Position numbers and translations under genes: made by a program
Notes under the pieces: generated by a model
Seen by the model: only the letters and a program-made list of their open reading frames with translations
Told to the model about the DNA's origin: nothing
Databases searched by the model: none
Source: Blastococcus sp. MG754426
GTDB lineage: Bacteria > Actinomycetota > Actinomycetes > Mycobacteriales > Geodermatophilaceae
Assembly: GCF_021699055.1 (NCBI RefSeq)
Contig: NZ_SSXC01000001.1
Span: 228,975 to 292,974 of the forward strand
Length of the DNA: 64,000 nt
Direction of reading: 5' to 3'
Shown: one piece after another, positions 39,048 through 47,640 of the stretch
How positions within the stretch are numbered: position 1 is the first letter of the stretch
Layout of the letters: each line of letters starts with the position of its first letter

Positions 39048-39652
39048 GGACCAGCGGGCACACCGGGGAGGCCGCTCCGCGCCCGGCCCCGCACATCGCC
39101 CGGGGCACCGGGTGGTGGGGGATGCTGCTGCTCCAGCTGGTCCTGGTGTCGATGCTGGCGGCGCTGCTGTTCTCCTACTTCTACCTCCGGGACGGGTTCG
39201 ACACCTGGCCGCCCGCCCCGGCCCCGGCCCCCGCGCTGGGGCTGACGGCGGTCGCCACCGGGCTGCTCGTGCTCAGCGCCGTCCCGGTGGCCGCGGTCCA
39301 CCTCGCGGCCCGGGCCGGCCGCAGCGACGGCCGGGGCCCCGCCGCGCTGGCCGCTGCCCTCGCCCTGGGGGCGGCCTTCCTGGCGGTGCAGTTCGCCGAC
39401 TACTCGGCCAACGACATCGACCCGCAGCGCGACGTCTACGGCTCCCTCTTCCTCGCCCTCGCCGGCTTCCACCACGTCAACGCCGTGCTGGCGCTGCTCG
39501 GGCTCGGCGTGGTCCTCCTGCGGGTGCGGTCCGGCGGCATGCGACCGCGGGAGCAGGAGATGGTGGTGACCGCCGCCCACTACTGGTACTTCGTCGTCTG
39601 GTCCTGGATCGTCGTCGCCGCCACCCTCTACCTGGCACCGAGGTTCTGGTGA
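39044..39652 (+). CDS. coxC: Cytochrome c oxidase subunit III
   Basis: A 202-residue, five-helix subunit III of the short form. WWGMLLLQLVLVSMLAALLFSYFYLRDGF and AGFHHVNAVLALLGLGVVLL are recognisable, and the C-terminal AAHYWYFVVWSWIVVAATLYL is the usual last helix. It begins in GTGA overlap with coxA. Confidence 0.88.
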   Translation: MRTSGHTGEAAPRPAPHIARGTGWWGMLLLQLVLVSMLAALLFSYFYLRDGFDTWPPAPAPAPALGLTAVATGLLVLSAVPVAAVHLAARAGRSDGRGPAALAAALALGAAFLAVQFADYSANDIDPQRDVYGSLFLALAGFHHVNAVLALLGLGVVLLRVRSGGMRPREQEMVVTAAHYWYFVVWSWIVVAATLYLAPRFW

Positions 39653-40119
39653 CCGCCGCGACCCCGGAGACCAGGCGACCCGCCGGCCGCCCCGTCCTCT
39701 TCTGGTTCGGCGTCGGTGGCGGCACCTCGGCCTGGCTGCTGCACCTGCTGGCCGGCTACTGGGCCGTCGAGGTGGCCTGCCCCACCGAGAGCCCGGTCCT
39801 CCCCGCCTACCTGGTCGGGCTCACCGTGCTGCTCGCCGGTGCGGCCGTCGCCGCGAGCTGGGCGTCCTGGTGGGCGATGCGCCACCTGCCGCCGCAGCCG
39901 GAGTCCGCCGCGGTCCCGGGCCCGGAGCCCCGGCCGCTGCTGCCGTGGCGGCGCCGTCGCGACCCGGAGGAGGCACCCCCCGCCGGCGCCTGGGACCCGG
40001 TGCCCAGCCCCGCGCGCAACCGGATGCTGGCGCTCACCGGCCTCACCATGAACCTGCTCGCGGTCGGCCTCATCGTGCTGGCGCTGCCGCCCGTCCTCGC
40101 GTACGGACCGTGCTGGTGA
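39649..40119 (+). CDS. Small membrane protein of the oxidase operon
   Basis: A 156-residue protein with three hydrophobic segments (LFWFGVGGGTSAWLLHLLAGYWAVE, YLVGLTVLLAGAAVAASWASWWAM and MLALTGLTMNLLAVGLIVLALPPVLAY) separated by a basic, proline-rich loop. I do not recognise a named family. Its overlaps with coxC and the following cytochrome gene show it is translated as part of the oxidase set. A subunit IV-like or assembly role is inference. Confidence 0.7.
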   Translation: MTAATPETRRPAGRPVLFWFGVGGGTSAWLLHLLAGYWAVEVACPTESPVLPAYLVGLTVLLAGAAVAASWASWWAMRHLPPQPESAAVPGPEPRPLLPWRRRRDPEEAPPAGAWDPVPSPARNRMLALTGLTMNLLAVGLIVLALPPVLAYGPCW

Positions 40120-40511
40120 CCGGGCGACCGCGCGGCCCCCGGGCCCGGCTGGCCGCGGCGCTGGTCGCCGCCGCGGCCGGGCTGACGGCCTGCACCGACG
40201 CGACGGGCGGGGACGGGGAGTTCCAGGCCTCCCCCGAGCGCGGGCGGGAGCTGCTGCGCGAGTACGGCTGCGCCTCCTGCCACCAGGTACCCGGCGTCGC
40301 CGGCCCGCAGGGGCGGGTCGGCCCGCCGCTGGGCACGATCGTCGAGCGGCGGACGGTCGCGGGCACGCTGCCGCACACCCGGGAGAACCTCGAGGCGTGG
40401 ATCCAGGACCCGCAGCGGATCGACCCCGGCAACCTCATGCCCGACCTGGGCGTGACCGACGAGGACGTCGACGCCATCGTCGCCTACCTGTACTCGCTGG
40501 GGACACCGTGA
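40116..40511 (+). CDS. Monoheme cytochrome c lipoprotein
   Basis: A 131-residue exported cytochrome. The signal peptide ends with LTAC at about residue 25, suggesting a lipid anchor. The heme site is YGCASCHQVPG, and the sixth-ligand methionine is in DPGNLMPDLGV. NTR-like segments (HTRENLEAWIQDPQRIDPGNLMPDL) match the cytochrome c domains of caa3 oxidases. It probably shuttles electrons between the bc complex and the oxidase. GTG 40116 overlaps the preceding stop. Confidence 0.85.
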   Translation: MTGRPRGPRARLAAALVAAAAGLTACTDATGGDGEFQASPERGRELLREYGCASCHQVPGVAGPQGRVGPPLGTIVERRTVAGTLPHTRENLEAWIQDPQRIDPGNLMPDLGVTDEDVDAIVAYLYSLGTP

Positions 40512-41326
40512 GCGCCCGCCGCCCGGCGCGCTGGCTGCTCGTCCTGGCGCTGGTCCTGGCGTGCGCGGGGCTCACGCTGGCGACGGCGCCGGTCGAGGCC
40601 GCCCCCGCACCGCGGACCGCGGAGCTCACCGAGGGCGGGACGGTCTACCAGCGGTACTGCGGCATCTGCCACAACAACGACGGCAGCGGCATCCCCGGCA
40701 CCGGGGTGGAGGCGGGGCCGGACCTGCGCGGTCTGCCGGTCGCCTACGTCGACCTGGTCATCCGGACGGGGCGGATGCCGCTCCTGCACCGGGAGGTCGG
40801 CGCGGTCGAGGAGCGGCTCACCGACGAGCAGCGGGAAGCGGTGGTCGCCTGGATGGCCGGGGAGTTCGAGCTGACCGGTGGGATCCCCCAGGTCGGTCCG
40901 GGCGACCCCGGCCGCGGGCAGCCGCTGTGGCTGACCAACTGCGCGCCCTGCCACAGCGCCGCCGGGAACGGCGGCATCTCGGCCGACGGGACGATCGCCC
41001 CGGAGGTCACCGGGATCGACCCCACCGGGATCGTGGAGGCCCTCCGCGTGGGCCCCTTCGAGATGCCCCGCTTCGGCGACGAGGTGATCAGCGAGCAGGA
41101 CGCCGCCGACATCGCCGCCTACGTGCAGGACCTCTCCGACGCCGAGACCACGCCGCTGGGCCTGTCCGACATCGGCCGGGTGTACGGCGGCGTCTTCACC
41201 GCGCTGCTGGCCCTGACCGTCGTCGGGACGCTCTTCGTCGTCGCCCGGCGCGGCCGGCGGCCGGACCTGCGGCCGGACGGTCCACCGGTGGACGAGACGG
41301 AGGAGACGGGGGGCACGCGGCCGTGA
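40508..41326 (+). CDS. qcrC: Diheme cytochrome c subunit of the bc complex
   Basis: A 272-residue protein with a signal or anchor helix at the N-terminus, two cytochrome c domains (YQRYCGICHNNDGSG and TNCAPCHSAAGNGG) and a C-terminal membrane helix (YGGVFTALLALTVVGTLFVVA). This is the layout of actinobacterial QcrC, which replaces cytochrome c1. It stands before qcrA and qcrB as usual, but the oxidase genes are upstream rather than elsewhere. GTGA overlap at both ends. Confidence 0.9.
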   Translation: MSARRPARWLLVLALVLACAGLTLATAPVEAAPAPRTAELTEGGTVYQRYCGICHNNDGSGIPGTGVEAGPDLRGLPVAYVDLVIRTGRMPLLHREVGAVEERLTDEQREAVVAWMAGEFELTGGIPQVGPGDPGRGQPLWLTNCAPCHSAAGNGGISADGTIAPEVTGIDPTGIVEALRVGPFEMPRFGDEVISEQDAADIAAYVQDLSDAETTPLGLSDIGRVYGGVFTALLALTVVGTLFVVARRGRRPDLRPDGPPVDETEETGGTRP

Positions 41327-42147
41327 CCGGGGTCCGTCCCGGCGCCGCCGGGGACCGCCTGCGCCGTCCGGTGCCGGTCGGCGTCGGCGCCGTCGCCGCC
41401 GCCCTGCTCGTGGCCTTCGTCGCGGGCGTGTTCCTGGACTGGCCGACGTCGGCGCTGGGGCTCGCGCTGACCGGTGCCCTGCTGGCCGTGGCCGTCGTCG
41501 TGGGGCAGGTCCGCGGCCCGGTCGCGCGGGAGCTGGTCTGGCCGGACGAGCGCTGCCCGGGCGACGCCCCCGTGGCGACCGCAGCGGCAGCCGCCGTCGC
41601 CACCCCCGTGCGCCGGAGGTGGGTCCTCGGCGGGCTGGGCGGCCTCGGCGTCGGCGCGCTGACCGGTGTCGGGTTGCTGGCGTGGTCCGGCCGGGACGGC
41701 GGGCCGGTCACGGCCTGGCGGCGCGGCGTGCACCTGGTCACCGCGGAGGGGCAGCGCATCCGTGCCGCCGACGTGCCGGTGGGTGGGTTCGGCACCGTCT
41801 GGCCCGAGGGGTCGGTCCGCGCCGACCTCTCGGCCGTGGTGCTCGTGCGGCTGGCGACGCAGGAGGCCCAGCCACCCACGGTGCTCGACTGGGTGGTCGG
41901 CGACCGCATCGTCGCGTACTCCAAGATCTGCACGCACGCCGGCTGCCCGGTCGGCCTCTACCAGGAGGACACCGACTCCCTCTTCTGCCCGTGCCACCAG
42001 GCGACGTTCGACGCGGCACGGGGCGCGGTGCCGACGTTCGGCCCGGCGTCCCGGCCGCTGCCCCAGCTGCCCCTCGGGGTCGACGGCGACGGCTTCCTCG
42101 TGGCGACGGACGGGTTCCCGACCCCGATCGGGCCGGTGCGCGGATGA
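41323..42147 (+). CDS. qcrA: Rieske iron-sulfur subunit of the bc complex
   Basis: A 274-residue subunit with three N-terminal helices, as in actinobacterial QcrA. The Rieske cluster ligands are CTHAGCP and CPCHQATFD, including the extra cysteines of the disulfide. The domain C-terminus (GPASRPLPQLPLGVDGDGFLVA) is typical. It transfers electrons from menaquinol to QcrC. ATGA overlap with qcrB. Confidence 0.93.
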   Translation: MTGVRPGAAGDRLRRPVPVGVGAVAAALLVAFVAGVFLDWPTSALGLALTGALLAVAVVVGQVRGPVARELVWPDERCPGDAPVATAAAAAVATPVRRRWVLGGLGGLGVGALTGVGLLAWSGRDGGPVTAWRRGVHLVTAEGQRIRAADVPVGGFGTVWPEGSVRADLSAVVLVRLATQEAQPPTVLDWVVGDRIVAYSKICTHAGCPVGLYQEDTDSLFCPCHQATFDAARGAVPTFGPASRPLPQLPLGVDGDGFLVATDGFPTPIGPVRG

Positions 42148-43418
42148 GCGTCCAGGAGGTCCCCACCCGGCCCCGGTGGCTGCGCGAGCTGTTCGTGCCG
42201 ACGCACTGGTCGTTCCTGCTCGGACCGGTCGCGGTGATCGCGTTCGTGGTGCTGCTGCTGACCGGCGTGGTGCTGACCTTCTTCTACCAACCCTCCACCG
42301 AGCTCGTGGAGTACGACGGCTCGGCCGCCCTGTACGCCGGACGGGAGCTGCCCGCCGCGTTCTCGTCGGTGGTCACGATCGAGGAGGACGTGCCGGGGGG
42401 TCTCCTGCTGCGCCGGGTGCACCGCGCGGCCAGCTACCTGTTCGTGGCCGCGCTGCTGCTGCACGCGCTGCGCGTCCTCCTGGCCGGCGCGTTCCGGGGG
42501 CGCCGCTTCGTCAACTACCTCGTCGGGCTGGTCCTGCTCGCCCTCGCCCTCGCCCTCGGCTGGACGGGGCAGAACCTGGTCTACGACGTGGTCACCGGCA
42601 GCAGCGTCCGGATCGGCTACACGATCGCGGCGAGCATCCCCTACGTCGGCACCGAGCTCGCCGACCTCGTGTTCGCCGGACCCGACGTCGACGACGTCGT
42701 CGCCCGGTTGTTCTGGCTGCACGTCCTGCTCCTGCCGGTGGCCTTCCTGCTCGGCCTGGCCGCGCACCTCTGGCTCGTGGTCAGCCACCGGCACACGGTC
42801 CTCCCCCGCCGGCGGGACACCGACGGCCGGTGGCTGGTCGCCGTGCCCACCGGGGTCGGCCTCCGGTCGCGCGCCGCGCAGCTGGTGGCGCTGGTCTGCG
42901 CGCTGCTGGTGCTCGCCGCGACGCTGGTGCCCTTCGGGGACGTGACGCACATCGGCCCGTTCCTGCCGGGGGTGGCCGGCAACGACATGTACCCCGACTG
43001 GTACCTGTTCCCGATGGAGGGGGCCATCCTGCTGCTCCCGGCCGTCGACGTGACCGTGCTCGGCGCGACGATCACCAACCCGCTGCTCGGCGGGGTGCTG
43101 CTGCCGGCGGCCCTCGGCGGCGCGGCGCTGCTCTGGCCGCTGCTGGAAGCGCTGTTCCGGCGGCGCTCCCCCGCCGAGCAGGACCTCAGCGAGCACCCCT
43201 TCCACGCGCCCGTCCGGGTCGCCTTCGTGGCGCTGCTCGTCACGGTGACGGTGCTGCTGTCGCTCGGCGCCGCCAGCGACGTCATCGCGCAGGTCATCGG
43301 CGCGCCGGTCGCCACCGTCATCAGGGTGCTCCGGGCGTCCCTCGTCGTCGCCCCGCCGGTGCTCGCCCTGCTCGCGTACTGGTACGCGCGGCGGCGGTCC
43401 CGCCAGCAGCCGGCCTGA
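42144..43418 (+). CDS. qcrB: Cytochrome b subunit of the bc complex
   Basis: A 424-residue cytochrome b. Heme-ligand histidines are in LRRVHRAASYLFVAALLLHALRV and LFWLHVLLLPVAFLLGLAAHLWLV. The Qo-site motif is PDWY (MYPDWYLFPMEG) instead of PEWY, a change seen in low-potential menaquinol-oxidising complexes. It is shorter than the main actinobacterial QcrB, whose C-terminal extension is missing. It ends four bases before the convergent enolase-superfamily gene. Confidence 0.92.
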   Translation: MSVQEVPTRPRWLRELFVPTHWSFLLGPVAVIAFVVLLLTGVVLTFFYQPSTELVEYDGSAALYAGRELPAAFSSVVTIEEDVPGGLLLRRVHRAASYLFVAALLLHALRVLLAGAFRGRRFVNYLVGLVLLALALALGWTGQNLVYDVVTGSSVRIGYTIAASIPYVGTELADLVFAGPDVDDVVARLFWLHVLLLPVAFLLGLAAHLWLVVSHRHTVLPRRRDTDGRWLVAVPTGVGLRSRAAQLVALVCALLVLAATLVPFGDVTHIGPFLPGVAGNDMYPDWYLFPMEGAILLLPAVDVTVLGATITNPLLGGVLLPAALGGAALLWPLLEALFRRRSPAEQDLSEHPFHAPVRVAFVALLVTVTVLLSLGAASDVIAQVIGAPVATVIRVLRASLVVAPPVLALLAYWYARRRSRQQPA

Positions 43419-43423
43419 GCCGG

Positions 43424-44533
43424 TCAGCCGATCCGCAGCTCAGCGACGTCGGCCTCCCGGAGGGTCACGCCGAGCCCGGGTGCGCCCGGGTCGGGGCGGA
43501 CCCGCCCGGACCGCGGCTCCGGTGCGCCGTCGAACAGCCGCGCCTCCACGCGCTCGTGGTCGTGGAACCACTCGAGGTGGCGCAGGTTGGGCGTGGCCGG
43601 GCCCAGGTGCGCGTGCAACGTCGGGACGCAGTGCGCGGAGACCTCCAGCCCGTGCCCCGCCGCGACCGCGGCCGCCCGCAGCCACTCGGTGACCCCGCCG
43701 CAGCGGCTGGCGTCGACCTGCAGGCAGTCCACGGCGCCGGTCCCGCACAGGGCGGCGAAGTCCTCGATGCGGGCCCCGTACTCCCCGGCGGCGACGTCGC
43801 AGTCCAGGGTGCGGCGTACGAGCCGCAGCCCGGCCAGGTCCTCGGAGGAGACCGGCTCCTCGAACCAGACGACCCCCAGGTCGTCGAGCTCCCGGCCGAC
43901 CCGGACCGCCTGCTTGGCGGTGTAGCCGCCGTTGGCGTCGACCAGCAGGTCCACCCCGTCCCCGACGACCTCCCGGGCCAGCCGGGTGCGGGCCAGGTCA
44001 CGGCCCTCCGCGCCGCCCCACGACTCCCCGATCTTGACCTTCACCCGGTCGAACCCCCGGTCGAGCCAGCCGGCCAGCTGCTCGCGGGTCCGCGCGTCGT
44101 CGTAGGTGGTGAAGCCGCCGCTGGCGTACACCGGCGAGTCCTGCCGCACGGTGCCGAGGAGGGCCGCGAGCGGCAGGTCGAGCAGCCGGGCCTTGAGGTC
44201 CCAGAGCGCGACGTCGACCGCGGAGATCGCCATGGCGACCAAGCCGGGCACCCCGGCGTTCCGTGCGGCCCGCGCCATGGCGTGGGTGGCCCCCTGGGGG
44301 TGCAGCGCCGACCGGCCCTCGACGACGCCGGCCAGCAGCCCCCGCACCACCGCGGCGGTCGCCGCGTCCGCGTAGGTCCAGCCGGTCCCGGTGCGCCCGC
44401 CCGCCCGGGCGCGGACCACGACCGCCGTCGTCGCGTCCCACCGCAGGGTGCCGTCGGCCTCCGGCAGGTCGGTCGGCACCTGGTAGACGGCGACCTCCAC
44501 GCCCCGCACCGGGGTGTCGGGGGCGGCCGTCAC
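43424..44533 (-). CDS. Enolase-superfamily enzyme, mandelate racemase type
   Basis: A 369-residue member of the mandelate racemase/muconate lactonising group. The catalytic Lys-x-Lys is DRVKVKIG, metal ligands are in LLVDANGGY, VVWFEEPVS and AAGEYG, and the second acid/base region is DASRCGGVTEW with H in VSAHCVPTLHAHLG. It abstracts a proton alpha to a carboxylate, so a sugar-acid dehydratase is likely. The substrate is not identifiable. GTG overlaps the stop of the large FAD/Fe-S gene by 4 bases, making it the last gene of a three-gene operon. Confidence 0.85.
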   Translation of the reverse strand: MTAAPDTPVRGVEVAVYQVPTDLPEADGTLRWDATTAVVVRARAGGRTGTGWTYADAATAAVVRGLLAGVVEGRSALHPQGATHAMARAARNAGVPGLVAMAISAVDVALWDLKARLLDLPLAALLGTVRQDSPVYASGGFTTYDDARTREQLAGWLDRGFDRVKVKIGESWGGAEGRDLARTRLAREVVGDGVDLLVDANGGYTAKQAVRVGRELDDLGVVWFEEPVSSEDLAGLRLVRRTLDCDVAAGEYGARIEDFAALCGTGAVDCLQVDASRCGGVTEWLRAAAVAAGHGLEVSAHCVPTLHAHLGPATPNLRHLEWFHDHERVEARLFDGAPEPRSGRVRPDPGAPGLGVTLREADVAELRIG

Positions 44534-47500
44534 GGCCGCCCCCCGGTCACGACCCGCCGGACGCCGGTGACCAGCCCGCCCACCGCGGCACCGGTGGCGC
44601 CGGCGGCCGCGGCCAGCGCCAGCGCCTGGGCGAGGCGGCCGGGCGGCCGCGGGGCGGGCGCCAGCACCTGCTCCGGGCGGTCCCCGAGTCGCGCGCCGGT
44701 GACCAGCCCGGCCAGGGCCTCGGCCAGGTGCACGGCCCGCCGGCCGGTCCCCCCCTGCTCGACCTGCGTCCGGCAGCTGAAGCCGTCGGCGAGCACGACC
44801 GCCTGCGGATCACCCTGACGCACGGTGGGCAGCAGCACCTGTTCGGCGCACGCCATGGAGACGTCGTGGTGACCGCGCTCGAACCCGAAGTTGCCGGCGA
44901 GCCCGCAGCAGCCGGAGTCCAGCACGTCGGCGTCGAACCCGGCCCTGCGCATCAGCTCGCGGTCGGAGTCGAAGCCCATGATCGAGTGGTGGTGGCAGTG
45001 GGTCTGCACCACCGCGGCGCGGTCGGCCGCGGGCGGCGCCCAGTCGGCGGCCCGTTCGCCCAGGAGCTCGGCCAGAGTCCGCGTGCGCTCCGCGAGCAGC
45101 CGGACGTCCTCGTCGTCCGGGAGCAGCTCGGGCGCGTCGGACCGGAAGACCGCGGTGCAGCTGGGCTCCAGCGCCAGCACGGGGGTGCCCGCGCGCAGGT
45201 CCGGTGCCAGCGCGCCCGCCGTCCGGCGCAGGATCCGCGAGGCCGTGCCCAGCTGACCGGTGGAGATCCAGGTGAGCCCGCAGCACAGCTCGCGGTCGGG
45301 GATCCGGACCGTGAAGCCCGCATCCTCCAGGACCGTCACCGCCGCCTGGCCGATGTGCGGCTGGAAGAACTCGGTGAAGGTGTCCGGCCAGAGCAGCACC
45401 TCGCCGCGCTCCCCGGTGCCCCGCGGTCCCCGCTCCCGGTACCAGGAGGTGAAACGCCGCGGCGCGAACAGCGGCAGGTCCCGTTCGGGGGTCACCCCGC
45501 CGACGCGCTTGGCGACCGTGCGCAGCACGGGCGTCTGGGTCAGCACGTTGACCACTCGTGGCGCCAGCGCGGCGACGCGGGCGACCAGCGGCAACCAGCC
45601 GAGGGTGTAGTGCGTCCGCGGGCGCAGCCGGCCCGCGTAGTGGTGGGACAGGAACTCCGCCTTGTAGGTGGCCATGTCCACGTCGACCGGGCAGTCGCTG
45701 CGGCAGCCCTTGCAGGCCAGGCACAGGTCCAGCGCGTCGCGGACGGCGGTCGAGCGCCACCGGTCGCGGATCACGTCACCGCGCAGCATCTCGAACAGCA
45801 GCCGCGCCCGGCCACGGGTGGAGTGCTCCTCGTCCCCGGTCACCTGGTAGCTGGGGCACATGACCTGGCCGGACGCGGACTCCAGCGAGGAACGGCACTT
45901 GCCGACCCCCACGCACCGCGCGGCGGCGTTCGCGAACGACCCGCCGTCCTCCGGGTACGCGAACGCGACGGGGGGTTCCCAGGCCGGGTACCCGCCGGTG
46001 AGCCGCAGGTGCTCGTCCAGCGGGTACGGGGCCACGACCTTGCCCGGGTTCATCCGGTTCTGCGGGTCCAGCAGCGCCTTGGTCCGCCCGAAGGCCTCCA
46101 CCAGCTCCGGGGCGAACATGCGCGGCAGCAGCTCACCGCGCACCTGCCCGTCGCCGTGCTCGCCGGACATCGACCCGCCGTACCGGGCCACCAGGTCGGC
46201 GGCGTCCTCCAGGAACGACCGGTACGGGTCCTCCCCGCCGGCCTCCCCGAGCGGGAAGGGGATGCGGAGGTGGACGCAGCCGTGGCCGAAGTGGCCGTAC
46301 AGCGACGAGGGGGTGAGCCCGTGCCGGTCGAGCAGTGCACGCAGGTCGGCGAGGTAGTCGCCCAGCTGCTCGGGGGCGACCGCGGAGTCCTCCCACCCCG
46401 GCCAGGTGTCGGGTGCGTCCGGCGGATGCGCGGTCGCCCCGAGCCCGGACTCGCGGAAGGCCCACATGTCCGCCTGGTCCTGCGGATCGGTCAGGACCAG
46501 GACCTCCGGCGGCTCGGGGCCGGACCGGAGATCGGCGATCATCCCGTCCAGCCGGCCGGCCAGCTCCTCCTCGACGTCCCCGGCGAGCTCGACCAGCAGC
46601 CAGCCGCTGCCGCCGGGCAGCTTCTCCAGGGCCCGCGGGTTCATGCCGAGCTCGTCCTGGTTCCGGCGCAGCACCTCGTCGACGCCCTCCAGCCGGTGCG
46701 GCCGGTGCGGGAGCACCCGGGCCACGTCGCCACCGGCCGCGACGACGTCGCGGTAGCCGAGCACCGCCAGCCGGCGGAACCGCGGCAGCTCGGAGAGCTG
46801 CAGCTCCGCGCGCAGCACGGTGACGAGGGTCCCTTCGCTGCCCACCAGCGCCCGGGCCACGTCGAAGCCGTTCTCCGGGAGCAGGGCGTCCAGGTTGTAG
46901 CCGGACACCCGCCGCGGGATCCGCGGGAACCCGGTGCGGATCTCGGCCAGGTAGCGGTCCCGCAGCTCCCGCAGGCCGCGGTGGACCTCGGCCGGGCGAC
47001 CGCCCGCCCGGATGATCTCGTCGTACTCCTCGTCGGAGGTGGGGCCCACCCACATGCGCGTGCCGTCGGCCAGCAGGACCTCCAGCCGGGAGACCTTGTC
47101 GACGGCCTTGCCGTACACCTGCGCCGACGCGCCGCATGCGTTGTTGCCGAGCATCCCCCCGACCGTGCAGGTCCAGTGCGTCGCCGGCTGAGGCCCCCAG
47201 GTCAGCCCGTGCCCGGCGAGCCGGGCATCGAGGTGGTCGAGCACGATCCCCGGTTCCACGACGCAGGTCCGCCGGTCGGTGTCGAGCTCCAGCAGCCGGT
47301 TGCAGTGCCGGCTCCAGTCCAGGACGACGGCGGCGTTGGTGGTCTGCCCGGCCAGGCTGGTGCCCCCGCCGCGGGACAGCAGGGGCACGCCGTGCTCCCG
47401 GCAGACCGCGGCCGCCTCGACCGCCGCCTCCACGGTGCAGGGCTCCACGACCCCCAACGGCGGCATCCGGTAGTTCGAGGCGTCGGTGGAGTAGGCGCCA

Positions 47501-47637
47501 CGGGTGCCCTCGTCGAACCGGACGCCGCCGTCGACCCGGCGGCGCAGGTCGGCCGCCAGCGCCGCGACGTCCACCCGGCCGGGCCCGGCCGGCTCCGGCG
47601 GCCGGTCCGTGGGCGGGGGCAGGTCGGTGACCGCCAT
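44530..47637 (-). CDS. FAD-linked oxidase fused to Fe-S oxidase (D-lactate dehydrogenase/GlcD-GlcF type)
   Basis: A 1,035-residue fusion. Residues 1-550 are a FAD-binding-4/FAD-oxidase C domain (PLLSRGGGTSLAGQTTN, TVGGMLGNNACGASAQVYG, ALVGSEGTLVTVL, GHFGHGCVHLRI, SMSGEHGDG). Then a ferredoxin-like region has CVGVGKCR with CPSY and CLACKGCRSDCP. Two cysteine-rich CCG domains complete it (RELCCGLTW and SGCCGLAGNFG). This is the Dld-II/YdiJ architecture, which oxidises D-lactate or D-2-hydroxyacids and passes electrons to quinone. Three bases separate it from the TPP gene. Confidence 0.9.
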   Translation of the reverse strand: MAVTDLPPPTDRPPEPAGPGRVDVAALAADLRRRVDGGVRFDEGTRGAYSTDASNYRMPPLGVVEPCTVEAAVEAAAVCREHGVPLLSRGGGTSLAGQTTNAAVVLDWSRHCNRLLELDTDRRTCVVEPGIVLDHLDARLAGHGLTWGPQPATHWTCTVGGMLGNNACGASAQVYGKAVDKVSRLEVLLADGTRMWVGPTSDEEYDEIIRAGGRPAEVHRGLRELRDRYLAEIRTGFPRIPRRVSGYNLDALLPENGFDVARALVGSEGTLVTVLRAELQLSELPRFRRLAVLGYRDVVAAGGDVARVLPHRPHRLEGVDEVLRRNQDELGMNPRALEKLPGGSGWLLVELAGDVEEELAGRLDGMIADLRSGPEPPEVLVLTDPQDQADMWAFRESGLGATAHPPDAPDTWPGWEDSAVAPEQLGDYLADLRALLDRHGLTPSSLYGHFGHGCVHLRIPFPLGEAGGEDPYRSFLEDAADLVARYGGSMSGEHGDGQVRGELLPRMFAPELVEAFGRTKALLDPQNRMNPGKVVAPYPLDEHLRLTGGYPAWEPPVAFAYPEDGGSFANAAARCVGVGKCRSSLESASGQVMCPSYQVTGDEEHSTRGRARLLFEMLRGDVIRDRWRSTAVRDALDLCLACKGCRSDCPVDVDMATYKAEFLSHHYAGRLRPRTHYTLGWLPLVARVAALAPRVVNVLTQTPVLRTVAKRVGGVTPERDLPLFAPRRFTSWYRERGPRGTGERGEVLLWPDTFTEFFQPHIGQAAVTVLEDAGFTVRIPDRELCCGLTWISTGQLGTASRILRRTAGALAPDLRAGTPVLALEPSCTAVFRSDAPELLPDDEDVRLLAERTRTLAELLGERAADWAPPAADRAAVVQTHCHHHSIMGFDSDRELMRRAGFDADVLDSGCCGLAGNFGFERGHHDVSMACAEQVLLPTVRQGDPQAVVLADGFSCRTQVEQGGTGRRAVHLAEALAGLVTGARLGDRPEQVLAPAPRPPGRLAQALALAAAAGATGAAVGGLVTGVRRVVTGGRP

Positions 47638-47640
47638 CGG

